Assembly: GCA_021780935.1 (NCBI GenBank)
Contig: JAJXXT010000120.1
Location: forward strand, 62,001-126,000
DNA: 64,000 nucleotides
Origin: Pseudomonadota bacterium
GTDB lineage: Bacteria > Pseudomonadota > Alphaproteobacteria > Acetobacterales > Acetobacteraceae
Reading direction: 5' to 3'
Below, piece after piece: positions 25,236 to 35,792 of the stretch. Position 1 is the stretch's first letter. Each line of letters starts with the position of its first letter. The position numbers were made by a program, and so were the translations under genes. The notes below the pieces were generated by a model that saw nothing but the letters and a program-made list of their open reading frames with translations, had not been told where the DNA came from and did not search any database.

Positions 25236-28036
25236 CCGAGGCCGCCACGGCAGCCCCGTCACGCGACGGGATCGTCTGCTCCACCTGCTACATGTGCGCC
25301 TGCCGCTGCGGCATCCGCGTGCACGTCACGGACGGCAAACTGCGCTACATCGAGGGCAATCCCGACCACCCGGTCAACCGCGGCGTGCTCTGCGCCAAGG
25401 GCTCGGCCGGCATCATGCAGGCCACCTCGCCGGCGCGGCTGCGCCACCCGCTCATCCGCACCGGCGAGCGCGGCCGCAACGAGTTCCGCGAGGCGACGTG
25501 GGAGGAGGCGCTGGACCTCGCCACCACATGGCTGCGCGGCGTGCGCGAGACCGACCCCAAGCGCCTCGCCTTCTTCACCGGACGCGACCAGAGCCAGTCG
25601 CTCACCGGCTGGTGGGCGCAGGCCTTCGGCACACCGAATTTCGCCGCCCATGGCGGGTTCTGCTCCGTCAACATGGCCGCCGCCGGCCTCTACTCGCTCG
25701 GCGGCAGCTTCTGGGAGTTCGGCGAGCCGGACTGGGACCATACCAGGCTGTTCCTCATGTTCGGCGTCGCCGAGGACCACGATTCCAACCCGATCAAGAT
25801 CGGCCTCGGCAAGATCAAGGGCCGCGGCGCGCGCTTCGTCTCCGTCAACCCCGTCCGCACCGGCTATTCCGCCATCGCCGATGAATGGCTCGGCATCCGC
25901 CCGGGCACCGACGGGCTGCTGGTGATGTCGCTGGCCCACTGCCTGCTCGCCGCCGACCGAGTCGATCTGGAGTTCCTCGCCCGTTACACCAACGCACCGA
26001 ATCTGGTGATCGAGGCGCCGGGCACGGCGGATGACGGCCTCATCGCACGCGACGAAGCCGGCCGCCCGCTGCTCTGGAACGGCGAGGCCGCCGTCGCCAG
26101 CGCCGACAACGCCGCCATCGCCGGCCGGTTCCGCCTCGCCGATGGCCGCGGGGTCGCCACCGTCTTCACCCTGCTCGCCGAGCGCGTGCTCGACGGCACC
26201 TACGCACCCGAGGCCGTCGCCCAGCGCTGCGGCATCACCGCCGCCACGATCCGCCGCATCGCCGCCGAGATCGCGGAGGTCGCCTTCGAAGGGGCGATCG
26301 AACTACCGGTCCCCTGGACCGATTCCTGGGGCCGCCAGCACCCGACGATGCGCGGCCGCCCGGTCGCGATCCACGCGATGCGCGGCATCTCCGCCCATTC
26401 CAACGGGTTTCACACCTGCCGCGCCATCCACGTGCTGCAGATGCTCATCGGCGCCGTCGATGTCCCCGGCGCCTGGCGCTACAAATCCCCCTATCCGCGC
26501 CCGATCCCGCCGGGCCCGGCACCGGTCGGGCGCGAGAGCAAGCCCAACACCGCACAGCCCGGCCTGGCGCTCGGTTTCCCGCAGCGGCCGGAGGACCTGC
26601 TGGTCGAAGCCGAGGGCACGCCGCTGCGCATCGACCGCGCCTTCTCGTGGGAGGCGCCGCTCGCCCTGCACGGGCTGATGCACAACGTCATCGGCAACGC
26701 CGCCGCCGCCGACCCCTACAACATCGACACGCTGTTCCTCTACATGGCCAACATGGCCTGGAACTCCTCGATGAACCCCGGCGAGGCCACCGCCGCCCTC
26801 ACCGCCCGCGACCCCGCCACCGGCGAATACCGCATCCCCCACGTGATCTACGCCGACGCTTACGCGTCCGAAACGGTCGCCTATGCCGACCTCGTCCTGC
26901 CGGACACGACCTATCTCGAACGTTACGACTGCATCTCCCTGCTCGACCGCCCGATCGGCAGTGCCCATGGCCCCGCCGACGCCATCCGCCAGCCGGTGAT
27001 CGAGCCGGACCGCGACGTCCGCCCGTTTCAGGACGTGCTGCTGTCGCTCGGCGCGCGTCTGGGCCTGCCGGGCATGGTCGATGCAGAGGGCGCGCCGCTC
27101 TACGATTCCTACCGCACCTATATCTGGAAGCACGAGCGCCGCCCCGGCGTGGGCCCGCTCGCCGGCTTTCGCGGCGACGGCAGCGCGATCGGCGTCGGCG
27201 CACCAAACCCCGAGCAGGTCGACCGCTACATCGAAAATGGCTGCTTCTGGCACCACGACCTGCCGGCCGACCAGCTCTACTACAAGCACAGCAACGCGGC
27301 CTATCTGCAGGGTGCCAAGGCGATGGGGCTGATCGGCTCCGATGCCCCGATCACGTTGCAGATCTACAGCGAGCCTCTCGCGCGGATGCGCATCGCCGCA
27401 CGGGGCCACGGTGCCGTGCAGCCGCCCGCGCATCTGCGCGAGCGCGTCGCCACCTATTGCGACCCGCTGCCCTTCTGGTACGCGCCGCTGGAGGAAACCT
27501 CCGGGACCGACGCCGCCTATCCGCTGCACGCCATCACCCAGCGCCCGATGGCGATGTATCATTCCTGGCACGGACAGAACGCCTGGTTGCGCCAGATCAT
27601 GGGCGCCAACCGCATCTACATCGCCCGCACGCTCGCCGCCTCGCTCGGCATCACCGACGAGGACTGGGTCGCCGTCATCAGCCGCACCGGACGCATCGTC
27701 GCCCGCGCCCGCCTGATGGACGGCGTCAACCCCGCCACCGTCTGGACCTGGAACGCCATTGGCAAGCGCGCCGGCGCCTGGAACCTGGCACCCGATGCCG
27801 GCGAGGCCACCACCGGCTTCCTGCTCAACCACGTCCTCTCGGAACTGCGGCCGGAGCCCGGCCGGCCCCGCGCCTCCAACTCCGACCCCGTCACCGGCCA
27901 GGCCGCCTGGTTCGACGCCCGCGTCCGCCTCGAGCGCGCAACGGCGGCCGACATCGCCCGCGCCGAGCGCCTGCCGCCCCTCCCGGGACTCGAACCGCCA
28001 CCCGCCATCCTCCGCTACGACGTGAGCGCCACATGA
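25232..28036 (+). CDS. Molybdopterin oxidoreductase catalytic subunit (SoeA/DmsA-like)
   Basis: 934 residues, DMSO-reductase family. The N-terminus has an Fe4S4 motif (Cys19-x2-Cys22-x3-Cys26 ... Cys54 in GVLCAKG) followed by the bis-MGD domains ([42 protein letters not shown]) and a C-terminal dinucleotide-binding domain ([21 protein letters not shown]). No twin-arginine signal precedes the Cys motif, so the complex should face the cytoplasm. With a four-cluster ferredoxin subunit and a DmsC-like anchor, this matches the layout of the sulfite dehydrogenase SoeABC. That is family-based inference; other substrates of this superfamily are not excluded. GTG start overlapping the gloA stop. Confidence 0.85.
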   Translation: MTEAATAAPSRDGIVCSTCYMCACRCGIRVHVTDGKLRYIEGNPDHPVNRGVLCAKGSAGIMQATSPARLRHPLIRTGERGRNEFREATWEEALDLATTWLRGVRETDPKRLAFFTGRDQSQSLTGWWAQAFGTPNFAAHGGFCSVNMAAAGLYSLGGSFWEFGEPDWDHTRLFLMFGVAEDHDSNPIKIGLGKIKGRGARFVSVNPVRTGYSAIADEWLGIRPGTDGLLVMSLAHCLLAADRVDLEFLARYTNAPNLVIEAPGTADDGLIARDEAGRPLLWNGEAAVASADNAAIAGRFRLADGRGVATVFTLLAERVLDGTYAPEAVAQRCGITAATIRRIAAEIAEVAFEGAIELPVPWTDSWGRQHPTMRGRPVAIHAMRGISAHSNGFHTCRAIHVLQMLIGAVDVPGAWRYKSPYPRPIPPGPAPVGRESKPNTAQPGLALGFPQRPEDLLVEAEGTPLRIDRAFSWEAPLALHGLMHNVIGNAAAADPYNIDTLFLYMANMAWNSSMNPGEATAALTARDPATGEYRIPHVIYADAYASETVAYADLVLPDTTYLERYDCISLLDRPIGSAHGPADAIRQPVIEPDRDVRPFQDVLLSLGARLGLPGMVDAEGAPLYDSYRTYIWKHERRPGVGPLAGFRGDGSAIGVGAPNPEQVDRYIENGCFWHHDLPADQLYYKHSNAAYLQGAKAMGLIGSDAPITLQIYSEPLARMRIAARGHGAVQPPAHLRERVATYCDPLPFWYAPLEETSGTDAAYPLHAITQRPMAMYHSWHGQNAWLRQIMGANRIYIARTLAASLGITDEDWVAVISRTGRIVARARLMDGVNPATVWTWNAIGKRAGAWNLAPDAGEATTGFLLNHVLSELRPEPGRPRASNSDPVTGQAAWFDARVRLERATAADIARAERLPPLPGLEPPPAILRYDVSAT

Positions 28037-28767
28037 CCTCGTTGCCACTTCATACCGAAAAGAAACTCGGCCTGGTCATCGACCTCGATACCTGCGTCGG
28101 CTGCCATGCCTGCGCCGTCAACTGCAAGGAGTGGAACACCTCCGGCCCCTCCGGCCCGCTGCCGGATTTCGAGCCTTACGGCGCCGAGCCCGAGGGCGTC
28201 TGGTTCAACCGCATCCACAGCTTTGAGACGTTGGGTCAGGACACGGGCGAGAACGCCACCGGCCGCACCGTCCATTTCCCGAAATCCTGCCTGCATTGCG
28301 AGGACGCGCCCTGCGTCACCGTCTGCCCCACCGGTGCGAGCATGAAGCGCCAGGAGGACGGCATCGTCCTCGTCGATCCCGACAAATGCATCGGCTGCAA
28401 GCTCTGCTCCTGGGCCTGCCCCTATGGCGCGCGCGAATACGACCACGACCAGGGCGTGATGAAGAAATGCACGCTCTGCGTCGATCGCATCTACAACATG
28501 GACGTTCCTGAAAAGGAACGAGTGCCCGCCTGCGTTGCCACCTGTCCGGCCTCCGCGCGGCATTTCGGCGACCTTGGCGACCCGGAAAGCGCGGTCTCGC
28601 GCCTCGTCGCCGCCCGCGGCGGCTTCGCGCTGATGCCGGAGCAGGGCTGTCGCCCCGTCAACCGCTACCTGCCGCCGCGCAACGCCGTGCTGGCATCGGC
28701 ACCGCTGCCCCAGGCCAGCCTCGCCAGCCGGTTCGCGGAATGGGCCGGAAAGCTGATCGCCCGATGA
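28033..28767 (+). CDS. 4Fe-4S ferredoxin-type electron-transfer subunit (SoeB/DmsB-like)
   Basis: 244 residues. Four cysteine groups for four 4Fe-4S clusters: CVGCHACAVNC at 21-31, CLHCEDAPCVTVCPTGA, CIGCKLCSWACPYGA, and CTLCVDRI with a later CVATCPASA. It passes electrons between the molybdenum subunit and the membrane anchor. ATGA overlaps on both sides show tight coupling with the A and C subunits. No signal peptide, consistent with a cytoplasmic complex. Confidence 0.9.
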   Translation: MTSLPLHTEKKLGLVIDLDTCVGCHACAVNCKEWNTSGPSGPLPDFEPYGAEPEGVWFNRIHSFETLGQDTGENATGRTVHFPKSCLHCEDAPCVTVCPTGASMKRQEDGIVLVDPDKCIGCKLCSWACPYGAREYDHDQGVMKKCTLCVDRIYNMDVPEKERVPACVATCPASARHFGDLGDPESAVSRLVAARGGFALMPEQGCRPVNRYLPPRNAVLASAPLPQASLASRFAEWAGKLIAR

Positions 28768-29678
28768 AGCCCGCCTTCTCCGTCATCTTCTTCACCACCG
28801 CTTCCGGCGCCGGCTATGGCCTGCTCGCCCTTCTCGGCCTGCTGGCTCCGGCCGGCCTCACGCCCGGCACCGCCTGGTTCGTCGTGCTCGCGGTGGGGCT
28901 CGGCCTCGCGCTGGTCACCGCCGGCCTGCTCGCCAGCACGTTCCATCTCGGCCATCCGGAGCGCGCCTGGCGCGCGCTCACGCAATGGCGCAGTTCCTGG
29001 CTCTCGCGCGAGGGGATTGCGGCGATCGTCGCCTATCCGATCATCGGTGCCTTCGCGCTCGCCTGGCTCATCACCGGCCGGCCCAGCGTCGTTCTCGGCC
29101 TGCTCACCGCCGTCATCGCCGCCGCCACCGTCTACTGCACCGGCCAGATCTACGCCTCGCTGCGCCCCATCCGCCAATGGCACCATCCACTGACCGTGCC
29201 GGTCTATCTGCTGCTGGCGCTGTTCACCGGCCTGGCCCTGCTTGCCGCCCTCACCTTCTCCGCCCCGATCGCGATCGCCGCGGCCATCGCCGCCGTCGCC
29301 GCGCTGGCGTTGAAACACCGCTACTGGGGCTCGATCGATGCCCAGGTGCCCACCACCACGCTCGGTACCGCCACCGGCCTCGGCCAGCGCGGCCACGTCC
29401 GCCTGCTCGACCCGCCGCACGGCCCGCCCAACTACCTGATGCGCGAGATGGGCTACCGGGTTGCCCGCGCCAACGCTCGGCGCCTGCGCGCCGGGGTTCT
29501 CGGCCTCGGCTTCGGCGTGCCGGCGGTGCTGCTTGCCATCGGCGTCACCGGCGGCCCTCTGGTCTTTCTCGCCCCGCTCGCGGCCCTGCTGGCCCTGGCC
29601 GGCACACTCGCCGAGCGCTGGCTGTTCTTCGCCGAGGCAACACATACCCAGGCGCTTTATTACGGTCGCGATCCGTAG
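28764..29678 (+). CDS. DmsC-type membrane anchor (SoeC-like quinone-reactive subunit)
   Basis: 304 residues with about eight hydrophobic helices. MKPAFSVIFFTTASGAGYGLLALLG, the conserved STFHLGHPERAWRAL (helix 2-3 region) and WLSREG are typical of the DmsC family. It anchors subunits A and B and exchanges electrons with the quinone pool. ATG 28764 overlaps the B-subunit stop; an ATG at 28740 is in frame but lies inside that gene. Last gene of the chain begun at pyrH. Confidence 0.87.
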   Translation: MKPAFSVIFFTTASGAGYGLLALLGLLAPAGLTPGTAWFVVLAVGLGLALVTAGLLASTFHLGHPERAWRALTQWRSSWLSREGIAAIVAYPIIGAFALAWLITGRPSVVLGLLTAVIAAATVYCTGQIYASLRPIRQWHHPLTVPVYLLLALFTGLALLAALTFSAPIAIAAAIAAVAALALKHRYWGSIDAQVPTTTLGTATGLGQRGHVRLLDPPHGPPNYLMREMGYRVARANARRLRAGVLGLGFGVPAVLLAIGVTGGPLVFLAPLAALLALAGTLAERWLFFAEATHTQALYYGRDP

Positions 29679-29696
29679 GGCGCGAACGCCGTAGAA

Positions 29697-29717
29697 CCGG
29701 GCCTCCGCCGGGCCCGG
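29697..29717. terminator. Hairpin between convergent genes (SoeC-like and CocE-like)
   Basis: CCGGGCC (29697-29703), 7-nt loop, GGCCCGG (29711-29717). It lies 18 bp after the SoeC-like stop and 14 bp beyond the end of the convergent hydrolase gene, so it could serve both strands. There is no T tract. Confidence 0.45.
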
Positions 29718-29730
29718 ATGCGATCTCGCT

Positions 29731-31533
29731 TCAGCCGCCCTGCCCCTCGTCACCGTGCCGCAGCATCGGCAACACCAGGCGTGAATCCCCGGCCACGCGC
29801 AGCACCGGCGGGCGCCCATGCGGCACCGCCATCGCGTGATCGGCATCGCTCCCGGCCAGCGACAGCCGCACCCGGTGCCCGGCCGCGAAGCGCCATGCCA
29901 CCGGCAGCAGCACCACCCGCATCGGCACCGCCTCACCGCGCGGCATCGGGGCGGCCATCGCCCGCGTCGCGGCATGAAACGGCCAGGCCGCGCGCTGGTT
30001 CGCCGGCGGCTCCACCTCCGCCCGGTGCAGCGCCCGCAGCATACCCTCTGTCACGTAACGGACGGTGCCATCCGGCGCCACATCCAGCAGATACAGAAAA
30101 ATCGCCGCATCCGGCTCGGAACTCTCGACCGTCAGCTCGACCACCCCATGCCCCGCCAGCCGCAGCCCCGCGCTCAGCTTCTCGGATGTCCACGACGCAC
30201 GAAGCGCATCCTCCGCCGGCCACGACGCATAGGGGTGCGTCACCGGCAGCCCGGCGATCCGCTCATAGCGCGTCGCCCCGCCGGTCCCCGCGCGCGGGTC
30301 CGTCGCATGCACCGTCACGCCCGCTGCGGCCTCACCCAGCGCGCCATCCGGCCGCAGATGCCGCGAGAAATGCCCCTCCGCCACCGGCCAAGCCCCGGCC
30401 GCGAGCCAGCACTCATCACCCTGCGAGAACACATGCACCGCGGCCTCGCGGTCGAGCCCGGTCTGGCGCTGCATCAGGTAATGGTCAAAAAACCGCACCA
30501 GCTCGGCCATGATGTCGAACTCCGGCTCCACCCGCCCCCGCCACGGCGAGCAATTGGTCCGCGCCCCATGGTCCCACGGCCCGATCAGCAGGTGGCGCGG
30601 GTTCTTCGCCAGCGTCAGGAACCGCGCGATCGCCCCGTTCGCGTAACCCGCCCCATCGGTCCAGCCGCCCACGGAATAAACCGCCACATCCTCGGGAATG
30701 CTCGCCGCGTAGCCGCAGGGCGAAAACGCATTCGGCGTAAAGCCGGCATCATAGGGCAACGTTGAATCGCGAAACGGAAACTCCGCCATGAACCGAGCCT
30801 GGGAGAAACTACCCGCATGCTCGGCAATCGCCGCCGCCAGCAGCGACCCGTCATCCCCGTCCACCGCCAACGGCCCGAGATAGTCCGGCTCCGCGAAGGT
30901 TCCGAGCCCCGCCAGCCACTCGCGGCGGTTGCGATCGAGCCCCTGCATCAACCGTTCGTATGTCGTAACAAGCTCGGTGAGCAGAATCCCGCCCGGCCAG
31001 TAATTGTCCCGCCAGGTGTCCCAGACAGCCGAAATCGGCGCCACCGCCCGCACGGACGGGTGGCCGGTCGAGGCAAGAAAATCCGCCCCCGCCCCGAGAT
31101 AGGAAATCCCCGTGGAGCCGATCCGCCCGTCGGACCATGGCTGTGCGACGATCCAATCCGCCAGCACCCCAAGGTCCGCCCGCTCCCGCGGCGAGCGGAA
31201 TGCGTCGCGCGTCCCGAAGCTCGCGCCGCTGCCGCGCACGTCCACCGCCACGAGGTTGTAGCCACGCGGCACGAACGCATCGCGGTACTTGGCGATGTTC
31301 GGCGCCACCTCCGCCGCCGACCCCGCCACCCGCGCCGCCCGCCGGTAATAGGGGGTGGCGATCAGCAGCGTCGGCCGCCGGCCGGAATGTGCGTAGACAT
31401 CCACCGCCAGCCGCACCCCGTCCGGCATCGCCAGATAGCAGGACCACGGCGCCGGTACGGCCATCTCCGCCGGTCGCCCGGCGATATACCGGCTTGGTGC
31501 GACCACCCAGCCGCTCGTGTCCGCGTCACCCAC
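29731..31533 (-). CDS. CocE/NonD-family alpha/beta hydrolase
   Basis: 600 residues. Family members cleave esters or act as X-Pro dipeptidyl acylhydrolases. The N-terminal hydrolase domain has MPDGVRLAVDVY, VDVRGSGASFG (oxyanion region), and the nucleophile Ser144 in GISYLG; Asp and His partners fall near VGGWTDGAGY and IGPWDHGARTN. The C-terminal jelly-roll domain ends LSLAGSDADHAM. The GTG at 31533 overlaps the end of ruvX by 8 bp and follows GGAGG. No signal peptide. Substrate unknown; cocaine-esterase-type activity should not be assumed. Confidence 0.88.
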   Translation of the reverse strand: MGDADTSGWVVAPSRYIAGRPAEMAVPAPWSCYLAMPDGVRLAVDVYAHSGRRPTLLIATPYYRRAARVAGSAAEVAPNIAKYRDAFVPRGYNLVAVDVRGSGASFGTRDAFRSPRERADLGVLADWIVAQPWSDGRIGSTGISYLGAGADFLASTGHPSVRAVAPISAVWDTWRDNYWPGGILLTELVTTYERLMQGLDRNRREWLAGLGTFAEPDYLGPLAVDGDDGSLLAAAIAEHAGSFSQARFMAEFPFRDSTLPYDAGFTPNAFSPCGYAASIPEDVAVYSVGGWTDGAGYANGAIARFLTLAKNPRHLLIGPWDHGARTNCSPWRGRVEPEFDIMAELVRFFDHYLMQRQTGLDREAAVHVFSQGDECWLAAGAWPVAEGHFSRHLRPDGALGEAAAGVTVHATDPRAGTGGATRYERIAGLPVTHPYASWPAEDALRASWTSEKLSAGLRLAGHGVVELTVESSEPDAAIFLYLLDVAPDGTVRYVTEGMLRALHRAEVEPPANQRAAWPFHAATRAMAAPMPRGEAVPMRVVLLPVAWRFAAGHRVRLSLAGSDADHAMAVPHGRPPVLRVAGDSRLVLPMLRHGDEGQGG

Positions 31534-31978
31534 GCCCCACCTCCATCAGTGCCGCGGAAAGGAACTCCGCCGCCGCATGCGCATCCGCCTCGCGCAGCCC
31601 GCGCCCCTGCTCCGCCGCCCGCTCCCGCACCGTGCTGGTGCTGTAGCGCTCATCGGCCATCGCCACCGGCAGCCCGGTCGCCGCCGCCAGCGCATGCGCC
31701 CAGTCCCGCGCTGCCTGCGCCGCCCGCCCGGCGGTTCCATCCGTCTCCAACGGCAGCCCGACGACCAGTGCCGCCACCTGCTCCCGCTCGGCGATCGCCA
31801 GGATCTGCGCCGCGTTCACCGCAAGCCTGGCCCGCTGCAGCACCGCATAGGGCCCCGCGATCCCCCGATGCGCGTCCGACAGCGCAACCCCGATCCGCCG
31901 CCGCCCGTAATCGATCCCCAGCACCGCCGCATCCCGCGGCAGGTCCGTCAACAGCTCGGCGAGGTTGTGAAGCGTCAT
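31526..31978 (-). CDS. ruvX: Holliday junction resolvase-like protein YqgF/RuvX
   Basis: About 150 residues, RNase H-like fold. VLGIDYGRRRIGVALSD carries the first catalytic Asp, LVVGLPLETDGTAG the next strand, and ADERYSTSTVRERAAEQ the C-terminal acidic region; the family is linked to 16S rRNA 5'-end processing and Holliday junctions. I use ATG 31978 (MTLHNLAELL); ATG 31993 is also possible. Divergent from gatC with about 50 bp between starts, and overlapping the CocE-like gene downstream. Confidence 0.92.
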   Translation of the reverse strand: MTLHNLAELLTDLPRDAAVLGIDYGRRRIGVALSDAHRGIAGPYAVLQRARLAVNAAQILAIAEREQVAALVVGLPLETDGTAGRAAQAARDWAHALAAATGLPVAMADERYSTSTVRERAAEQGRGLREADAHAAAEFLSAALMEVGRG

Positions 31979-32031
31979 GACGGGAGTTATCATGCCCGCT
32001 TCCCACCCAAGCAAGACCCGAGGGACTGGTC

Positions 32032-32319
32032 ATGGCGCTCGACCCCGCGACCGTGCGTCGCATCGCGAAACTCGCCCGCATCCGCGTCACCGACGAGGAG
32101 GTAGCCCAGCTGCAAACCGAGCTTTCCGGCATTCTGGGCTGGATCGAGCAACTGAACGAGGTCGATGTCTCCGCCGTCGCCCCGCTCGCCGGCATCAGCC
32201 ATCAGCGCCTGCCGATGCGCGAGGACAAGGTCACAGATGGCGGCATGCAGGACGCCATCCTCGCCAACGCGCCCGCCCGCGCCGATTATTTTTTTACCGT
32301 TCCGAAAGTCGTTGAATGA
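32032..32319 (+). CDS. gatC: Asp-tRNA(Asn)/Glu-tRNA(Gln) amidotransferase subunit C
   Basis: Small structural subunit (95 residues) that wraps GatA and steadies its fold. [45 protein letters not shown] is the family N-terminus; [13 protein letters not shown] is the usual C-terminal end. Its TGA overlaps the gatA ATG. Presence of gatCAB implies Gln-tRNA and/or Asn-tRNA made by transamidation, normal for alphaproteobacteria. Confidence 0.97.
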   Translation: MALDPATVRRIAKLARIRVTDEEVAQLQTELSGILGWIEQLNEVDVSAVAPLAGISHQRLPMREDKVTDGGMQDAILANAPARADYFFTVPKVVE

Positions 32320-33800
32320 CGCTCTGTGATCTGAGCCTGACCGAGGCCCGAGACGGGCTGCGCCGGCGCGACTTCACCTCGACCGACATCACCACCGCTT
32401 GCCTCGATGCGATTGCGGCGCTGAACCCGCGGCTCAACGCCTTCATCACCGTCACCGCCGAGCGCGCCCTCAGCCAGGCCGCCACCGCCGACCGCCGCCT
32501 CGCCGCCGGTGAGGCGGCACCCCTGCTCGGCGTGCCACTCGCCATCAAGGACCTGTTCTGCACCGAGGGTGTGCGCACCACCGCCGGCAGCAATATCCTC
32601 GCCCCGTTCGTGCCACCCTACGAAAGCACCGTCACCGCCCACCTGCTGCGCGACGGCGCCGTCTTCCTTGGCAAGGCGAACATGGACGAGTTCGCCATGG
32701 GCTCCTCCAACATGACCTCGGCCCACGGCCCGGTGGTGAACCCCTGGTCGCGCCACGGCGCCAACACCCGGCTCGTGCCCGGCGGCTCCTCCGGCGGGTC
32801 GGCGGCGGCCGTCGCCGCCCGCCTGGCCCCCGGCGCCACCGCGACGGATACCGGCGGCTCCATCCGCCAGCCCGCCAGCTTCTGCGGCATCGCCGGCATC
32901 AAGCCGACCTATGGCCGCTGCAGCCGCTGGGGCATCGTCGCCTTCGCCTCCTCGCTCGACCAGGCCGGCCCCATGGGCCGCACCGTGCGCGACTGCGCGA
33001 TCATGCTCGCCTCCATGGCCGGTCACGACCCCAGGGACTCCACGTCCGCCGACATCCCGGTTCCGGACTTCGAGGCCGCCTGCACGCGCGGCGTCGCGGG
33101 TCTGCGCATCGGCGTGCCCCGGGAATATCGCAGCGACGGCATGGCGCCCGAAATCGATGCCATATGGCAACAGGGCCTCACCTGGCTGCGCGACCAGGGA
33201 GCAACCCTCGTCGACGTCTCGCTGCCGCATACCAAATATGCGCTTGCGACCTACTATATCGTCGCCCCGGCCGAGGCATCCTCCAACCTCGCGCGCTATG
33301 ACGGCGTGCGCTTCGGTCTGCGCCAGGACGGCGCCGACCTGCAGGAACTCTATGAAAGCACCCGCGCCGCCGGCTTCGGTGCCGAGGTTCGCCGCCGCGT
33401 CCTCATCGGCACCTATGTCCTCTCCGCCGGCTACTACGACGCCTATTATCTCCGCGCCCAGAAGCTGCGCGCGCTGATCCTGCGCGACTTCACCGAGGCG
33501 TTCGCAAAGGTGGACGCGCTGGTGACGCCGACCGCGCCGACCGCCGCCTTCGCCATGGGCGAGAAGATGGACGACCCCGTGACAATGTATCTCAACGACA
33601 TCTTCACCGTGCCCGCCAACATGGCCGGCATTCCGGGGCTTTCGGTGCCGGCGGGCCTCGACGGCGCCGGGCTGCCACTCGGCCTGCAGGTTCTGGGAAA
33701 GCCCTTCGACGAGGAGACGGTCTTCGCCGTCGGTGCCGCGATCGAAAAGGCCGCGGCCTTCACCGCCCTGCCCTCGCTGCGCGCGGGAGTCGTCGCATGA
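32316..33800 (+). CDS. gatA: Asp-tRNA(Asn)/Glu-tRNA(Gln) amidotransferase subunit A
   Basis: Glutaminase subunit of GatCAB that frees ammonia from glutamine. 494 residues of the amidase-signature family. The Ser-cisSer-Lys triad is readable as Lys78 ([10 protein letters not shown]), Ser158 (VPGGSSGGS) and Ser182 ([10 protein letters not shown]). ATGA overlaps with gatC upstream and gatB downstream. Confidence 0.98.
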   Translation: MTLCDLSLTEARDGLRRRDFTSTDITTACLDAIAALNPRLNAFITVTAERALSQAATADRRLAAGEAAPLLGVPLAIKDLFCTEGVRTTAGSNILAPFVPPYESTVTAHLLRDGAVFLGKANMDEFAMGSSNMTSAHGPVVNPWSRHGANTRLVPGGSSGGSAAAVAARLAPGATATDTGGSIRQPASFCGIAGIKPTYGRCSRWGIVAFASSLDQAGPMGRTVRDCAIMLASMAGHDPRDSTSADIPVPDFEAACTRGVAGLRIGVPREYRSDGMAPEIDAIWQQGLTWLRDQGATLVDVSLPHTKYALATYYIVAPAEASSNLARYDGVRFGLRQDGADLQELYESTRAAGFGAEVRRRVLIGTYVLSAGYYDAYYLRAQKLRALILRDFTEAFAKVDALVTPTAPTAAFAMGEKMDDPVTMYLNDIFTVPANMAGIPGLSVPAGLDGAGLPLGLQVLGKPFDEETVFAVGAAIEKAAAFTALPSLRAGVVA

Positions 33801-35248
33801 GCTACACGCTGGAGGGCCGCACCGGTCCGTGGGAAATCGTCGTCGGGCTCGAGGTCCACGCCCAGGTCATCTCGAAGTCGAAACTTTTCTCGGGCGCTGC
33901 AACCGCGTTCGGCGCCGAGCCCAACGCCCAGGTCAGCTTCGTGGACGCAGCCTTTCCCGGCATGCTGCCGGTGATCAACCGCGAATGCGTCGCCCAGGCG
34001 GTGCGCACCGGCCTCGGTCTCGCCGCCGCGATCAACCTCGAATCCCGTTTCGACCGCAAGAACTATTTCTACGCCGACCTGCCCGCCGGCTATCAGATCA
34101 GCCAGTACCAGATGCCCATCGTCGGCAGCGGTTCGGTCGAGATCGTACTCGAGGACGGCAGCACCCGCCAGATCGGCGTCACCCGCCTGCACCTGGAGCA
34201 GGACGCCGGCAAATCCTTCCACGACCGCGACCCCGCACTCTCCTATATCGACCTCAACCGCGCCGGCGTCGCGCTCATGGAGATCGTTTCGGAACCCGAT
34301 ATCCGCTCGCCGGAGGAGGCCGGTGCCTATCTGCGCAAGCTGCGCTCCATCCTGCGCTATCTCGGCACCTGTGACGGCAACATGGACGAGGGCTCGATGC
34401 GTGCCGACGTCAACGTCTCGGTACGCAAGACGGGCGAGCCGTTCCGCACCCGCTGCGAGGTCAAGAACGTCAACTCCATCCGCTTCGTCATGCACGCGAT
34501 CGAGGCCGAGGCGCGCCGCCAGATCGAGGTGTGGGAGGATGGCGGCGAGGTCGGGCAGGAAACCCGTCTCTACGATCCTGGCCGCGGCATCACCCGCTCC
34601 ATGCGCTCGAAGGAAGACGCGCATGATTATCGCTACTTTCCCGACCCCGATCTGCTGCCGCTGGTACTCGACCCCGCCTGGGTCGAGGCGCTGCGGGTGC
34701 GGCTGCCGGAACTGCCGGATGCCAAGCGTGCCCGTTTCATCCGCGACTACGCCATCCCCGCCTACGACGCGGGCGTGCTCACCGTCGACCAGGCCGTCGC
34801 TGATTATTTCGAGACCGTTGCGAAGGGCCGCGACGCCCGCCTCGCCTGCAACTGGGTCACCGGAAATCTCTTCGCGGCGATGAACGAGACCGGCAAATCG
34901 ATCGAGCACCCGCCGGTTTCCGCGGGCGATCTCGGCCAGCTCCTCGACCTCATCGCCGACGGCACCATCAATGGCCGCATCGCCAAGGACGTGTTCGAGG
35001 CGATGGTGGAGACCGGCGACGCCCCCGCCGCCATCGTCGAGTCCCGCGGCCTGCGCCAGGTGACGGACACCGGCGCCATCGACGCGGCCATTGCCCAGGT
35101 TCTCGCCGCCAACGCCGAGAAGGTCGCCGACTACAAATCAGGCAAGGACAAGCTGTTCGGCTTCTTCGTCGGCCAGGCCATGAAGGCGACCGGCGGCAAG
35201 GCCAACCCCGCCGTGGTCAACGAGGCCCTCAAGCGCGCCCTCTCCTGA
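33797..35248 (+). CDS. gatB: Asp-tRNA(Asn)/Glu-tRNA(Gln) amidotransferase subunit B
   Basis: tRNA-binding kinase/transamidase subunit. 483 residues. Seen: [19 protein letters not shown] near 15, the [19 protein letters not shown] motif near 90, [18 protein letters not shown] near 192, and the C-terminal YqeY-like helical tail ending [15 protein letters not shown], which binds the tRNA elbow. The stop codon is followed by 17-bp-spaced repeats. Confidence 0.98.
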   Translation: MSYTLEGRTGPWEIVVGLEVHAQVISKSKLFSGAATAFGAEPNAQVSFVDAAFPGMLPVINRECVAQAVRTGLGLAAAINLESRFDRKNYFYADLPAGYQISQYQMPIVGSGSVEIVLEDGSTRQIGVTRLHLEQDAGKSFHDRDPALSYIDLNRAGVALMEIVSEPDIRSPEEAGAYLRKLRSILRYLGTCDGNMDEGSMRADVNVSVRKTGEPFRTRCEVKNVNSIRFVMHAIEAEARRQIEVWEDGGEVGQETRLYDPGRGITRSMRSKEDAHDYRYFPDPDLLPLVLDPAWVEALRVRLPELPDAKRARFIRDYAIPAYDAGVLTVDQAVADYFETVAKGRDARLACNWVTGNLFAAMNETGKSIEHPPVSAGDLGQLLDLIADGTINGRIAKDVFEAMVETGDAPAAIVESRGLRQVTDTGAIDAAIAQVLAANAEKVADYKSGKDKLFGFFVGQAMKATGGKANPAVVNEALKRALS

Positions 35249-35296
35249 GCAACGGCCACTCCCGAGCAATCACCGGCCCTGAGACGCAGCCAACCC
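35246..35296 (+). repeat. 17-bp degenerate tandem repeat starting at the gatB stop codon
   Basis: Units at 35246 (TGAGCAACGGCCACTCC), 35263 (CGAGCAATCACCGGCCC) and 35280 (TGAGACGCAGCCAACCC). The second and third match the first at 10 and 11 of 17 positions, so the relationship is weak, but the period and stop-codon position equal those after kynU. Confidence 0.45.
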
Positions 35297-35321
35297 CGGG
35301 AAAGCGCTATCCGAAGCCGGG

Positions 35322-35759
35322 CTACCCCGCCGCCACGCGCTCGCGGATCTTCCTCGCCATCGCGGCAATCCCGTTGCCGCGGTTGGTAGAAAGCGCCTGG
35401 AGCAGCCCGAGATCCTGCAAAAACGAGGGCGCCGTCGCCGCGATCTCCTCGGCGCCGCGCCCGGAATAAACCCGCAACAGCAGCGCGACCAGTCCCGCGA
35501 CGATCGCGGCATCGGAGGTGCCGGCGAAATACCATTTTCCGTCGCGCTGCTCGGCCTCCATCCACACTCGGCTCTGGCAGCCCGGAACGCGGTGCGCATC
35601 GTCCGCCCAGATCTCGGGAAAGGGTGGCAGCTCACGCCCCCAGTCGATGATCTGCTGGTAGCGGTCCATCCAGTCGTCGAACAGCGCGAGGTCCTCGCCG
35701 ATCGCCTCAATCGCCGCGGCGGCGGAGGGTTCGCTCGGGGTAACAAAGTGGTCAAGCAA
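35322..35759 (-). CDS. sufE: SufE-family cysteine desulfuration protein
   Basis: Accepts persulfide sulfur from the cysteine desulfurase SufS for iron-sulfur cluster assembly. 145 residues. The acceptor Cys61 is in VPGCQSRVW, and the core YQQIIDWGRELPPFPEIW and IVAGLVALLLRVYSGR is typical. Standalone here, with no other suf genes in the window. Downstream of hslU on the same strand, 33 bp away. Confidence 0.94.
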   Translation of the reverse strand: MLDHFVTPSEPSAAAAIEAIGEDLALFDDWMDRYQQIIDWGRELPPFPEIWADDAHRVPGCQSRVWMEAEQRDGKWYFAGTSDAAIVAGLVALLLRVYSGRGAEEIAATAPSFLQDLGLLQALSTNRGNGIAAMARKIRERVAAG

Positions 35760-35792
35760 GGACGTGCTCCGCAGATCGGGCCGATCGCCAGA

